Source: Sphaeroforma sirkka (lineage: Eukaryota > Opisthokonta > Ichthyosporea > Ichthyophonida). From it: DNA of 64,000 nucleotides. Location: NCBI GenBank assembly GCA_001586965.3, contig LUCW03000336.1, positions 62,001 to 126,000 of the forward strand, in the 5' to 3' direction. The translations under genes were made by a program, and so were the position numbers. Below the pieces are notes generated by a model that searched no databases, had not been told where the DNA came from, and was given only the letters and a program-made list of their open reading frames with translations. Shown piece by piece: positions 16,799 to 36,974 of the stretch (the stretch's first letter is position 1; each line of letters begins with the position of its first letter).

Positions 16799-17819
16799 AA
16801 CATATAAAACATCATCACACACACAATATATATATACATATTATTATATATATTATATGCATATACAATACATATATATATATATACACATGATTACATA
16901 TAATATATATATATTATACATTATTATATATATACATACATATTATATATATAATTATTATACATACATACATATTGTACATACATGCATATACACACAT
17001 ACACATTGTGTGTATGTGTGTGCATATATGCATATACAGATTACAAATATAGATTATCGATAAACAATGCAGATTATGACAACATCCATGCATACATATA
17101 TTGCATATATATATTATATATTATGCATGCATTATTATTATTATATTACATACACACATATGTGCACATATACATATAACGCATTTATTACATAAACCAT
17201 ATACAAGCATATATGCAACAAGCATATGTATACGTGCGTACATGCATATACATATTACATATATTACATATATACAAACATACGAATTATATATGTACAG
17301 ATGTGATGTGATGTGTGTGTATGTGTATGTATACATTATTTCATTGTTCACATTACATGTTATGCATATGTATATTTTATATTTTATTATTATATATTAT
17401 ATTATATATTATATATTATTATATATTATATATATAAACGATGCAGGATATATATATACAATATATGATACATATACATATGTATACGCATATGCATATA
17501 CACACATGCATCCATATCTTCATATTATATATATATGTATGCATATGAAGAATAATACATATACATATATATGCATCTTAACATCCATACATATAGGCTA
17601 TGCATGCATACATCCGCACACATATGCGTATTTGTGTAAACATATGGATACGTGTATGTATATACATACATATATATATATATTCATATGTTCATAAAAC
17701 TTATTGTTTTTTACGACGCCAACACCGGTCGATGCCGGGCATGCGTTGTGTCGCCGATCGCGTAACCAACCTTCATTGATCAGATTAGTACATACTGTAC
17801 GTGTCTTTGGAGCCGCGCC

Positions 17820-17912
<93 letters not shown>

Positions 17913-17915
17913 TAT

Positions 17916-17948
<33 letters not shown>

Positions 17949-18168
17949 ATACATACATATAGCATATACATGCATATGCATATGCATATGCATATGTATA
18001 TGCATATATATATGCATATATATGCATGTATGTATGTATGTATGAATATGTATATATATGTATCTGTATATATATATATATGTATCTATGTATCTATGTA
18101 TCTATACATATGTATATATATGTGTATATCTGTATATATATGTGTGTGTATTTGTAAATATATGAATT

Positions 18169-18206
<38 letters not shown>

Positions 18207-18802
18207 TATATTCATAAACTTATTGTTTTACGACGCCACACCGGTCGATGCTGGGCATGCGTTGTGTCGTTGATCGTAATACCGCCTTCATTGATTAGAT
18301 TAGTACATATTGTGCATGTCTTCAGTGCTTTCCGCATACACAGATAAATGTACATTCAAAAAAAGACTAAAAATCTGAATATAGTATGTCAGACATGTAC
18401 ATAGCTCATTTATTCTAGTACATAGCTCATTTATTCTAGTTTAATATTCTTATTATTCAGGATTGTTGTTCGGTTGAGTGTTAAAGTAACTGCCAGTCAT
18501 TCTAGTTTAATATCCTTATCCAGGATTGTTGTTCGGTTGAGTGTTAAAGTAACTGCCAGTCTCAGTACGATGCCATGCTAATACTCGAAATCATTCCTTT
18601 GTGTATATACATTGGCAATGATAAACTTCACCGCAATTACATCTCTTATTTTACACACCCGCAATTGCCTCGTACGCGACAACGTCTCATTCTGAATCTT
18701 TCTTTTACGTAAAACCCAGACGATCCCAATTTTGATGTCAAAGGTCGTGCCGAGGCCGCACTCGAGCAACTGGAGAAAATGCCGCGCATGCTGGAGCTGT
18801 AA
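7340..18802 (+). CDS. ARMC8: ARMC8 / GID5 armadillo-repeat subunit of the CTLH (GID) E3 ligase
   Basis: ARMC8 is the armadillo scaffold that links substrate receptors to the CTLH/GID ubiquitin ligase (Vid28/Gid5 in yeast). Eight exons join in frame: 7340-8236, 13110-13190, 14147-14728, 14961-15194, 15512-15610, 15994-16066, 16175-16240 and 18720-18802. Together they give 2115 bp, 704 aa plus stop, against about 670 aa in human. The start is the ATG at 7340, since the GTG upstream in the same frame is not needed. Armadillo helices run throughout. The best conserved stretch is in exon 3 ([20 protein letters not shown], then [20 protein letters not shown]), matching the ARMC8 core. Exon 6 has [13 protein letters not shown], matching the ISNLIWNEEEG of animals. 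Intron 1 is 4.9 kb and intron 7 is 2.5 kb, both full of microsatellites. Confidence 0.95.
8565..10005. repeat. AT microsatellite block in ARMC8 intron 1
   Basis: Dense (AT)n, (TATG)n and (ATAT)n simple sequence, including a long array at about 8594-8671 led by (AC)n. It contributes no coding sequence and lies wholly within intron 1. Confidence 0.9.
10279..10495 (+). repeat. Dispersed repeat, copy 1 (ARMC8 intron 1)
   Basis: A unique-looking stretch that shares an ordered set of words with 11352-11562: CGATCGATA, ACAGTAACT/ACAGTGACT, AAGACACC, TTACTGTGT, CTATCTGT and GTAAGCGG at similar spacings. Between the words it is diverged. The last word resembles a tRNA-type A box, so a decayed SINE is possible but unproven. 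Confidence 0.45.
10681..11095. repeat. AT/ATGC microsatellite array
   Basis: Compound (AT)n, (ATGC)n and (CATA)n sequence with an uninterrupted (AT)n run at about 10957-11043. It lies in ARMC8 intron 1. Confidence 0.9.
11111..11243 (+). repeat. Pentanucleotide array passing from ATATT to TTTTA to TTGTA
   Basis: A run of 5-bp units whose sequence changes along its length: ATATT-type units first, then TTTTA units, then TTGTA units. The order suggests stepwise point change followed by local expansion. Confidence 0.85.
11352..11562 (+). repeat. Dispersed repeat, copy 2 (ARMC8 intron 1)
   Basis: Diverged partner of 10279-10495, sharing its landmark words in the same order. The pentanucleotide and (AT)n arrays lie between the two copies. 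Confidence 0.45.
11911..12905. repeat. AT, GT and TTTG microsatellite block in ARMC8 intron 1
   Basis: Successive (AT)n, (GT)n, (TTTG)n, (TA)n and (ATT)n arrays run nearly to exon 2 at 13110. No gene-like sequence is present. Confidence 0.88.
13963..14011 (+). pseudogene. Diverged copy of the start of ARMC8 exon 3
   Basis: The translated stretch reads [17 protein letters not shown]. The true exon start at 14147 reads [16 protein letters not shown]. About 45 bp are clearly related, and many differences fall at third codon positions. No AG acceptor precedes the copy in the right phase (the exon has CCCCAG, the copy has CCAAAA). It therefore looks like an exon-duplication relic, or an alternative exon whose splice site I cannot see. 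Confidence 0.5.
16553..17690. repeat. AT-rich microsatellite block in ARMC8 intron 7
   Basis: Mixed (AT)n, (ATAC)n and (ATGC)n simple sequence within the last intron. No coding content was recognised. Confidence 0.88.
17684..17810 (+). repeat. 125-bp interspersed direct repeat, copy 1
   Basis: Begins TTCATA, continues through TTACGACGCC, ACACCGGTCGATGC, GGGCATGCGTTGTGTCG and CTTCATTGAT, and ends near CGTGTCTT. It is flanked by (AT)n arrays. A second copy lies at 18201-18325. Confidence 0.8.
17821..18200. repeat. (AT)n and (ATGC/TATG)n array between the two 125-bp repeats
   Basis: Long (AT)n arrays followed by ATGCAT and GTAT repeats. The array fills the gap between the two direct repeats. 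Confidence 0.88.
18201..18325 (+). repeat. 125-bp interspersed direct repeat, copy 2
   Basis: Near-identical partner of 17684-17810 with scattered substitutions and small indels, for example GATGCTGGGC for GATGCCGGGC. Both copies start after an (AT)n array and TTCATA. Confidence 0.8.
18399..18562 (+). repeat. Nested tandem duplications in ARMC8 intron 7
   Basis: A 21-bp unit (CATAGCTCATTTATTCTAGTA) occurs twice, followed by a unit of about 62-66 bp that occurs twice (from 18435 and from 18501) and contains CAGGATTGTTGTTCGGTTGA. The second large copy lacks a few bases of the first. Confidence 0.85.
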
Positions 18803-28320
<9,518 letters not shown>

Positions 28321-30202
28321 ATGCTTATTGTACAACTCTTAACATTGGCTGTGCGCAGTCGGGTGACTTCGTCCTCAAGACTCTGCGCTCGGACAAACAC
28401 TTGGGGCGTGCCGTTGTGCTGTCTGAAGGGCACGCTCCAATACAGGCCACGTGTATTGACACTGACGCGGACAAAAATCAAAACGCGAACCAAAGCAAAG
28501 ATGCGGGCTCACTCGCTGTTAAAAAAGGTGAGAGAGTATCAGTTGAGTTCCTGCACAACCAACATCGTTCCGATGAGTTGCTGAGTAAGCTGAGGGTGTG
28601 CTACCAGCGTAGAGACCCTTCAAATAGCGTTCGCTGTGCGCTTGAGGTGGTGGTGTGCTATAGTACGACGGAGTATCGGTATGTGTGGAATATAATGTGG
28701 TCCATATAGTACATTCGATGAGATTGTCTGACGCGTCTCTTATTGACACTGGAGTTTCCTAGAAACAGAACCACAAAAGCATGTCTATGTCTGGACTCGA
28801 AGTTTATGCCTTCAGGGCGTTTCAGTCTGATATGTGTTTCTGTGTTGTTCATATCTACAGCTATTGCTGTATCGTACAGTGGCTCTGTCTTCTTTGGACC
28901 CTTTTCCTTTTATTTAGACTCCATCGCCAACCACCGCTCACACTAACTTTACCCTTCATCCCCTCTGGCAGACACCTCGCCCGTACGATACCGCATTCTG
29001 GTGAACATGTTCTGGAGATTGGGTGTTCCACCGGTAAGGCGTCCGCGATACTCAGCCGAAACTGTGGCCAGCTCACGGCTATAGATATCTCAACGGATTG
29101 CATTGCAAAGTGTAACATCGACATGGCCGCGGGTGTGGGTGCGCAGTCGCACAATACAACGTACCATTGCTTCGATGTGTTTGCCGATCGGGCGTGTTTG
29201 CTGGATATGCTTAATCCCAAATCTGGTCTTGGGCATAGCAAGCAGACCCGTAGTCCGAAATTGGCCTGTGAACAACGCGAACCTCTTCAAGGGAGTTGTG
29301 GTTTGCCCACTACTCCTGAGGCAGCTATGAGCACAGGCACGAACGAACTGAGTGTGAAGGAACGCGATACAGTTCCTAGCACGACTGCACAGATTGCAAC
29401 AGATGTACCAGGCACTAGGGCCCAAGATACCAACATCCACGGCATCAACAGTCCGGCAGACATAGGTGTGATATTTGTCGATATCGGTGGCAACCGCGAT
29501 GTGCACTCTGTGGTTGAATTGTTGGCGTTTCTGGAGCGATACGCTAAGGGCACGTGTGAGGTGGTGGTGGTGAAGAGTGAGGCGCTGTGTGGCGTAATGT
29601 ATGCACAACTAGGTGTTGGAATGAGGGACACGAGAGACAAAGGCGAAATCAACAGCACTTATGGTTCAGATAAGTGTGGGCCTGGTATGGCGAGTGCTGG
29701 GCAAGATTCAGAAACCCGTACGCATGCATCACAGAAACAGACGAAGCCAAACGGCATGCCAAAGATGGTGCCGGCCCCTACTCACTCGTTCATAGGATTG
29801 GGCGTGGGAACTGCGTGGATGCCGAAGTGTTCACTCTGGTGGAGCGCACTCTGCACTCGCGAGAGGCTACGTGCAATGGCTATCAAAGACAGCGTGGGAA
29901 AGAGTAGTACTGTACCCTTCGCCGCGAACATGTACCACCAACGACTAAGTCCAAAGAGTTTAAATTTTGGTGTGAGTAAGAGTTCTGGAGCTGTTTATAT
30001 TTGTAGGTTTCACAACTATTCCGAAAGTGGTTGCAAACAATATCAGGAAGCTACGCAGATGCCAGGGTGTGAGGAGGAGTGCGTATATGATCATGATCAT
30101 TGTCATGCTTGTTTGCTGCCTGGCCATATTGCCAGGCAGTGTTCGCTAGTAGAGAAGCTCGGTGTGTGGTCCGCAAACGACGCTGGAAATGTACCATATT
30201 GA
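28321..30202 (+). CDS. Class I SAM-dependent methyltransferase with C-terminal CCHC zinc knuckle
   Basis: Two exons are clear: one ending at 28678 before GTATGT, and 28972-30202, ending in a stop. The CG left at the first exon end joins A to restore an arginine codon, reading TTEY-R-HLARTIPHSGE. Motif I is VLEIGCSTGKAS, the strand-2 acidic end is LTAIDIS, and motif IV is VIFVDIGGNRDVHSV. A variable, Ser/Thr/Gln-rich insert of about 80 residues separates the two halves. The C-terminus carries clustered cysteines (CEEECVYDHDHC) and a Cx2Cx4Hx4C knuckle, CHACLLPGHIARQC, suggesting an RNA substrate or partner (inference). The reading frame is open at the 5' end without an ATG, so an unseen upstream exon is needed; a CAG acceptor at about 28358 may be its junction. 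No specific ortholog is recognised. Confidence 0.75.
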
Positions 30203-30363
30203 AAGAAAATACATTTATTAGTTGTGCCTTTGCATCAGCAACGATTCATTCCCCGCACAAAAGTGGAACGGGATGGGGTAGGTAGGTGCCATATCCACAG
30301 AATTCACAACGAGAGCAAGTTGTAAGGTGAAGACTTTCATTGGTCCGAAGTGCGCACCACGAT

Positions 30364-31701
30364 TCACTCGTTGTCGATGGCCAAGTTGACTTCCTGCCCC
30401 GTTCTAACATTGCGCGCCTTAATGACTGCAGAGAAAATACAGACGAGCGTTCCTGACACAGTTCTCAGAGGTGATACCACCGGACACGAGTGAATTGAAC
30501 CCTGAAGTACTCTTGTGTCTGCATGCCAGACAGCAATTGTACATATAAAAAGACATGGGCACCGGTTGTCAAACTGCATTGTTACTCAGTGTGTGTGTTG
30601 CTAGACGATTGACCAATCAGTCTCGCGATGGAATCAGACACTTACCAATTTCTGTCAGACCGAATTGAAACGTTACTGGGCATTCGTTGTCATCGGGGTT
30701 GAGCGAAGGATCGCATGGTACGCTAAACACGCCCAATTCAGTCAAAGCAGGATCATCAATGTACAATGGAGGGGTGGTGCACTGTCCGGAGAAAATCTCC
30801 GATTTGATGGTCCGCTGGCCTAATGGGTCCAAAAAACATACCAAAATTGTTGTTATTTCGAGCTCAAGATACCAACAGAGAGCATCTGACCGCAAAGAAA
30901 CAGGATGAATTCACTACAAGAGAACTCACCCTTGTGTACGGGGTAGTACGTTTCCATGATTTAATGGTCCACCGCGATCTTCTGGCCTTGCTTCACATAT
31001 GCGTGGAAAACCTCATCCGTATTGTCCGAGCGACGGGTCCTAAACGTGCCTACTCTTGTCGTGCTTTACTAGGTTGTCGAATTCCGAGTGCTCCAGTCCG
31101 TACGTCTATGCACTGACCCTTGTTTTGATATTCGCCTTTGGATTTAGACCGAACAGCACGGCGCCGCGCACCACCGCCTCGCGAGGTCTTTGGGGTACAA
31201 TCAACTGTAGGGAAGAGTATATCGGATCGTTCACGGCGCCGCGTAAACAACGAAAAGCCGCCGACCAGTAGAACTTTAGATGCACCCGCCAATTCTGGCA
31301 CACGGAGCAGCTGGTTCGTGTGGCTTGTGATGTTCTTTATCACTGGTTCGTAGAGAGCGCACATGAGTTCCTTGGAAAGTCTACAGCGCGAATGCCCAAC
31401 TGCTGTGACGGAGGTGGTTGGGTGTTTTGATGTATACGATGCAGCTAATTCTTTGATTGATATGCTTGCCAGGTCTTTGTCTTCAAATAGAGGTGTGACA
31501 TTGATCTGTGCGGTGGATCCCATTTGATACGATCCTTTCATGCTGCTGATCAAGGACAACAAATCATGATTGGCTGCAAGGTTGCACTGGGCAAAGTGTT
31601 TGTATCGCGCTGCGCCAATCAATTCTTTGATAAAATCGACTATGCCTGCGTCTATACAAGCTCTTCCATACGGGCATCCAGACGGTGCGACGAGTTCAGA
31701 T
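30364..31701 (-). pseudogene. HSPA12-like Hsp70 family protein, truncated and decayed
   Basis: HSPA12 proteins are divergent Hsp70-like ATPases. Reading leftward from 31701, the text is ELVAPSGCPYGRACIDAGIV, then LYEPVIKNI and KVLLVGGFS, the Hsp70 ATPase subdomain. It then moves to another frame for LIVPQRPREAVVRGAVLFGL, and to a third for NTDEVFHAYVKQGQKIAVDH, followed by an in-frame TAA and METYYPVHKG. The last two exons, 30646-30819 (FGLTEI at its end) and 30364-30425 (VIKARNVRTGQEVNLAIDNE), still join correctly with good splice sites. The N-terminal phosphate-binding half is absent upstream of 31701. Two frame changes, a stop and the missing half make a pseudogene the best call; sequencing errors could account for part of it. 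Confidence 0.72.
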
Positions 31702-31778
31702 CTAGACGCGACAGAGAATAGCGAGTGTTAGTATGTTGCAGTCTTGATTTGCCCTCTTTATGCCCCTATCTTACCCAG

Positions 31779-33051
31779 AGATTGCACTCAAACTCGTGAC
31801 AACATATTTGAAGATTCAGGGTGGTTGTTTCAGTGCAATTGTAATCAATACTGCTACGCTGAAAGTCCGGGAGCAATCCAAGTGCTTATACAAATTTCCT
31901 GGGTCGTGCGTGGGTAGGCACGTGCTGGCCGTGGATATAACAACTCCCACGGGCGGTGTAGCAAGATTGATGACAAGCCATTTAGAGAGTCTGGCGTAAG
32001 TTTTATACATTTGTCGCCTCTCTGTATGTACATTCTTTTTCCTCTAAATTTTGAACCTCCTCTAAAAATACCTTTTGAAACCTCTCTTTCGGAATCTTTT
32101 TGCTTTTCTTTCGGCAATTTATGCGAAAGTATCCACGAACAAAACCGGTTAACTGAGTATTCCGAGTATATTTGGAGGCGATACAAATATCGGAGTTAAA
32201 GAGGTGAGGTGACTTGCTTATAACGCCTGAATTCTAACATAATTTATCCATCTGCCATTCAATTTTTCAAGCATCCAGCAAATGATTCGGTCGTATCTAA
32301 ACAGTTTAAGCAAACCAAAGTGTCAGTCCGAGGAAGCAAGCTGGATGTTTGAAATGTATCATTGCGTTTAGGCCTCGCTTTGAGGCAAAGTTGTTGCTGG
32401 GGTACATCTAGGGATTTCGAAGCTTATGCCACCTATCTTTGATCGCAAACAGTCGCAGACGCCTGAGCATTAGCCGCAAACCCTGTAGGTGCAAAAACAC
32501 TTGGGATCTGAAATTGAATGACAACCTTCCTGGTAAGTTGTGTCAAAATTGGCCTTAGTCAGCGCATTTTTGAGATTCCTCGCAAAAATTTTATTATTCT
32601 TAAATGATGTACATTGTCTAAAGGAGAAACTCTCTCTAATCGTCTATATGTAGCGGACCCGAGTTGTCTATATGCCCCGCGTTTTCAATTCGATAAAGTT
32701 CGTCAGCGAAGGACAGAATTTGAGGTAATTAGAAATGTAGCAGGTTTTTTTTCCCTGCTATCCTATAATACCCCAAAATGTTGAGGATAGTTCAAAGTAT
32801 TTCACCTTTTTAACATCACATTCTGTTTTAATCCCTATATAGTGAGCTAGCGAGCTCTGCCTCTAACTTCTACCTGGTCGGTAAAAAAGCAGTAGATTTT
32901 TGTGCCCAGTTGTGCTCGTATCTGTTAAATATATTATTACCTATTAATATATCTAACGATTTCATTTCGCGACTCTCACACTGCCAGGTTACCTTGTGGA
33001 GTGTTCCCATCTGATCACTTTGGAATTGTAGCCAACATTGGCATCAAATGA
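31779..33051 (+). pseudogene. TDP2-like endonuclease/exonuclease/phosphatase fragment
   Basis: TDP2 removes trapped topoisomerase II from 5' DNA ends. Pieces in family order are: exon 31779-31995 (GCFSAIVINTATLKV, then HVLAVDI and LMTSHLESL), a piece from 32272 (IQQMIRSYLNSLSK), about 32489-32532 (KNTWDLKLNDNLP), 32654-32724 (YAPRFQFDKVRQRR) and 32990-33051 (LPCGVFPSDHFGIV, then stop). These match TDP2 MTSHLES, YTWDTQMNSNLG, LRFDRIFFR and FPSDHWGL. The N-terminal part with the catalytic Asn and LQEV glutamate is not found upstream, where the oppositely oriented HSPA12-like remnant begins. The GD.NL motif was not found either. The last exon does not join in phase. Probably a dead fragment, or a gene with unfound 5' exons. 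Confidence 0.6.
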
Positions 33052-33613
33052 AGGTAACCAATGGATACGTATTCATATGTGGACAAAGTCTCCGAATGAA
33101 TATACACATATAACATGGCCAGGTGAATAAAGGCCTCGGTGAAAAAATCAGCCTTGACCACCCAACAGTTAAAACTTTTTGTACGTATGGTGCAATCGCT
33201 TTAAAATGATACAGGAAACCACCCCTACTTCAGCCAGGCACAGCACACTCTAATAGCGACCCGATTCGGACGTTTGATAGCGGAAAATGCTCACAATGAC
33301 CTGATTGAGAAAATCACCCGGACACATTTTTGGATTTGTACTTCAGTTCAAAATCTAGTTTTGACAAATCTTGAAAATTTGGCTGTTTGTGGTGGAACCT
33401 ACCTTGGTACGAATTTTGGACTTTTGAGGGCAGAAATCGACATCCCAGCCCATTTCTAAGACTTATGCTATCATCAGATTTTCGAAATTGGTTTCCTATC
33501 CTGTTGAAAGGTGCATTTATTATAGTCTATAAAAAAAATCGCTTCTACTAGATATCTCAGCTGTTTTTATATCGTACACATTCTTGAGAAGTATACTTCT
33601 CTTTGGCAAATTC

Positions 33614-33649
<36 letters not shown>

Positions 33650-34060
33650 GTGCATCGCAAAAGCGAGCATACACACCTGGGATCCTCTGTGTCTGATTTT
33701 TCTTTGTCCACATCTTCTTCTACCCGATCATTTTCTACCCGATCATTTTCTACCCGATCAATCGCTAGGACACGTGATATAGGTGGTGTGGGTTGTATTG
33801 TATATGTAAGCTGTCGACTATGTTTGTACGAGGTGTAATTTGTGTTTATCATATATTCCACACACTAAGTCACAGCCCCAAATGGCCGCTGAGGCCCAGA
33901 ATATTGCTGAGGCCAAGATATTGGCCGGTCCCCAAAAAAAAAAATGGCCAAAGTTTTTTAAGACGGTTTTGGCTTCTACACACAATTCTAAATCCCGTGA
34001 CGAAAGCCGGTTTTGGATTAAGAAATTCTTTCACATAAAAAATGAAGTTTCAACACCATA
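33052..34060. other. Spacer, no gene recognised
   Basis: Unique sequence apart from an (AT)n run at about 33616-33646 and three copies of a 15-bp unit (ATTTTCTACCCGATC) at about 33716-33760. An open frame at 33274-33459 lacks an ATG at its recorded start and resembles nothing I know. Confidence 0.4.
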
Positions 34061-34330
34061 AGGCGGTTCCAAGTCGATTTTTGTTTCTGCTATCCCCTGC
34101 CTGCTTTTTTTGTTGATTCGGCTCTATACTCTACTAAAATTTTACTACTGAATTTGGTATAGACCCGATATTAATGTTAGGGTTTTGGGACCCAGACTCG
34201 ATTTTCAGCTTTTTCCTGGAAAAAATATGTCTGGTTTGGTAGGAACTGGCTTGGAGTAGGGTATAGAGTATAGGCGCCTGCCTCCTAGTTTTTTTTGAGG
34301 AAATAAACAAAAATCGATTTGGAACCGCCT
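34061..34330. mobile_element. MITE-like element with 26-bp terminal inverted repeats
   Basis: The left end AGGCGGTTCCAAGTCGATTT and the right end are inverted copies over 26 bp with one mismatch. Inner segments also pair, with GGCTCTATACTCTAC at the left matching the complement of GTAGGGTATAGAGTAT at the right, so the 270 bp could fold back on itself. There is no open frame, so any movement would have needed outside transposase. A clean target duplication is not visible; TA and AATA flank the ends. Confidence 0.65.
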
Positions 34331-34332
34331 AA

Positions 34333-34426
34333 TACTGAATACACTCGAGGCTTTGTTCGCCCGGACCCACGCCTATTAGCTAATAGACCTGGGTCCGGGC
34401 GAACAAAGCCTCGAGTGTATTCAGTA
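34333..34426. repeat. 94-bp near-perfect palindrome (hairpin)
   Basis: Arms at 34333-34369 and 34390-34426 are perfect 37-bp inverted copies. The centre 34373-34386 (CTATTAGCTAATAG) is itself a perfect palindrome on the same axis. Only two base pairs out of 47 fail to match. It begins 3 bp after the MITE-like element. No coding role is seen. Confidence 0.95.
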
Positions 34427-35320
<894 letters not shown>

Positions 35321-35520
35321 AAATGATCCTGGGACCTGGAATCTGGATTCCACATTGACTCTGGAGTCCCGAGCCTGGAGTCCCGAGTCTGGACCAGTGG
35401 AGACTGGAGAGTGTGGAGACGAGTGTGGACTGTGGTCCTGTGGAGTGAGTCTGTGGCGTGTGTGGAACCCGAACGGCGAACAGTGGAGTGTGGAGTGTGG
35501 ACTGAGAGTCTAATACTCAC
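35321..35520. repeat. Degenerate GGAGT/GAGTC-rich tract
   Basis: Many imperfect short repeats such as GGAGTCCCGAG and GTGGAGTGTGGA with no fixed period. A similar tract lies at about 35930-36010. The composition differs sharply from the AT-rich surroundings. Confidence 0.6.
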
Positions 35521-35560
35521 TAGTCACCTGGGCTCAGTGGGCTGGTATGTATCATAGGTA

Positions 35561-36370
35561 TGAGGTCGCGACATGTCGTCTGAAAACACATGTAAACGAC
35601 CGTCGCGACGTGTCGTCTGAAACATGTATGTCGTTTAGATATACATACTTGACAAGTTACAGTCGGAAATTTTTAGAATATTCATGTTCATCCATGTGTA
35701 ATCGATGAAAGGTTCCGTGATGATTGGCAATATTATCAGATAATGATTATGATTCAGAGAGTCTAATTTCTTCAATCTCGAGTCGGCTACAAGACATGTC
35801 GCGAACCCAATGTCGCGCCATGTCGCCTAAAAAAAAAAACATGTAATCGACCGTCGCGACGTGTCGCCATACATAGACAAAAGACATGTCGTAATGTTAT
35901 TTACCAGCTCAGTTAAATTACAGACGACTATGAGCAGTGAGTAGTGAGCACTGAGCAGTGAGAGTGTAGACTCAGTAGAGACAACTAGAGAGTAGACTAG
36001 TAGACTGCGTCTGACAGTCCGGGTTGGTATACGACGCCGACATTTGCTTAAACGACATGTACGACGCGTCGGCACGACATTTTTTCAGCCATGTCGATTG
36101 TCGTCGTTGTATTTATGGTGTCGTCTGTACTAATTTTGCCGACATATTGTTTTTCATACAAAACAAAATTCTCAGACATGTATGACACCTCAGAAAGTCT
36201 TCTGAACTAATGAGTTTCGTATATAATTTTGTCATCAGTACCTTGAGAATAGTACTGGTGGTCGTACTGACCTGGTCTACTGCACCCAAACTCTTGTGTG
36301 TGGGGGGGGCCGATGTCGGCGACAGTCGGGCCGACATAAACCAAACGACATGTACGACGTGTCGTGCGAC
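35561..36370. repeat. ACATGTCG / CGACATGT motif-rich region
   Basis: The octamer and close variants recur at about 35571, 35614, 35794, 35810, 35820, 35861, 35884, 36053, 36090, 36347 and 36359, often beside CGTCGCGACG. Two blocks, 35571-35617 and 35819-35866, are direct repeats sharing ATGTAA, CGACCGTCGCGACGTGTCG. ACATGT and GTCGCGAC are palindromic, so the region can form many short hairpins. Confidence 0.65.
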
Positions 36371-36906
36371 ATTCTGGCACGGTGATGTCATCATTGTCGG
36401 ATGCCCACCCAGGGCCCACCCGCGGTAAGTGACAGTGACTGTATGACTGAGTGTATGTAAATATGATATGTAAAGATTTAATAGTTCACATTTGTCTTTG
36501 TATTTTTTGTTTTTTTAACAAATCAAAGCATAACAAATAAGATGTAAATACATAAAAATAAGTAAAAACCCTAATTTAGTATTTAGTAATTTGTCAAAAT
36601 TAAATATATATTTCCAGAGTAGAATGAGCTATTGACTATTTATATTTTAAAATTTGAACCGAATCTGAATCTACTCACTGCTCGTCGCTCTACTATTCTA
36701 TTTTCTACTCCTAGCCTCCCGGGGTCCCAGAGGTGACGCCGTGACGTACATATGTAAAATGTCATACTGACCTATGTGTTCTGTGATTGTTTTTTATTCT
36801 ACAGCAGTCTGCAACCCGCACGGCTTGTTACCTGTAGGGCCCGCAAGGCCCGCAGACTGACAGTTACACTCAACAGTAGTGCAGTCCAGCCCAATATTTT
36901 TAGTAG
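36371..36906. other. Upstream flank of the secreted-protein gene
   Basis: Unique AT-rich sequence followed by a GC-richer low-complexity stretch (about 36660-36870) with CCCGGGGTCCC and GCCCGCAAGGCCCGCAGACT. No open gene is seen. Confidence 0.4.
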
Positions 36907-36914
36907 TATATAAA
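36907..36914 (+). promoter_or_regulatory. TATA box of the secreted-protein gene
   Basis: TATATAAA lies 60 bp upstream of the ATG at 36975, in a stretch free of long AT arrays. The spacing is suitable for a TATA-driven start with a short leader. Confidence 0.55.
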
Positions 36915-36974
36915 CCAAAAGCCAACCTATGCAACTTTCAAATCAAAACATTTAATAAATAAATTTATATAGTC

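Noticed and set aside
30116-30139. 9-bp stem hairpin (CTGCCTGGC / GCCAGGCAG) in the zinc-knuckle coding sequence
   Set aside because: Short enough to arise by chance from the codons for the knuckle; no regulatory context seen.
31200-31230. A 30-bp mini-intron in the HSPA12-like copy that might rescue the frame
   Set aside because: The candidate donor and acceptor remove a multiple of three bases, so the frame change remains.
33274-33459. 61-codon open frame
   Set aside because: Non-ATG start, no similarity recognised, isolated in a repeat-rich spacer.
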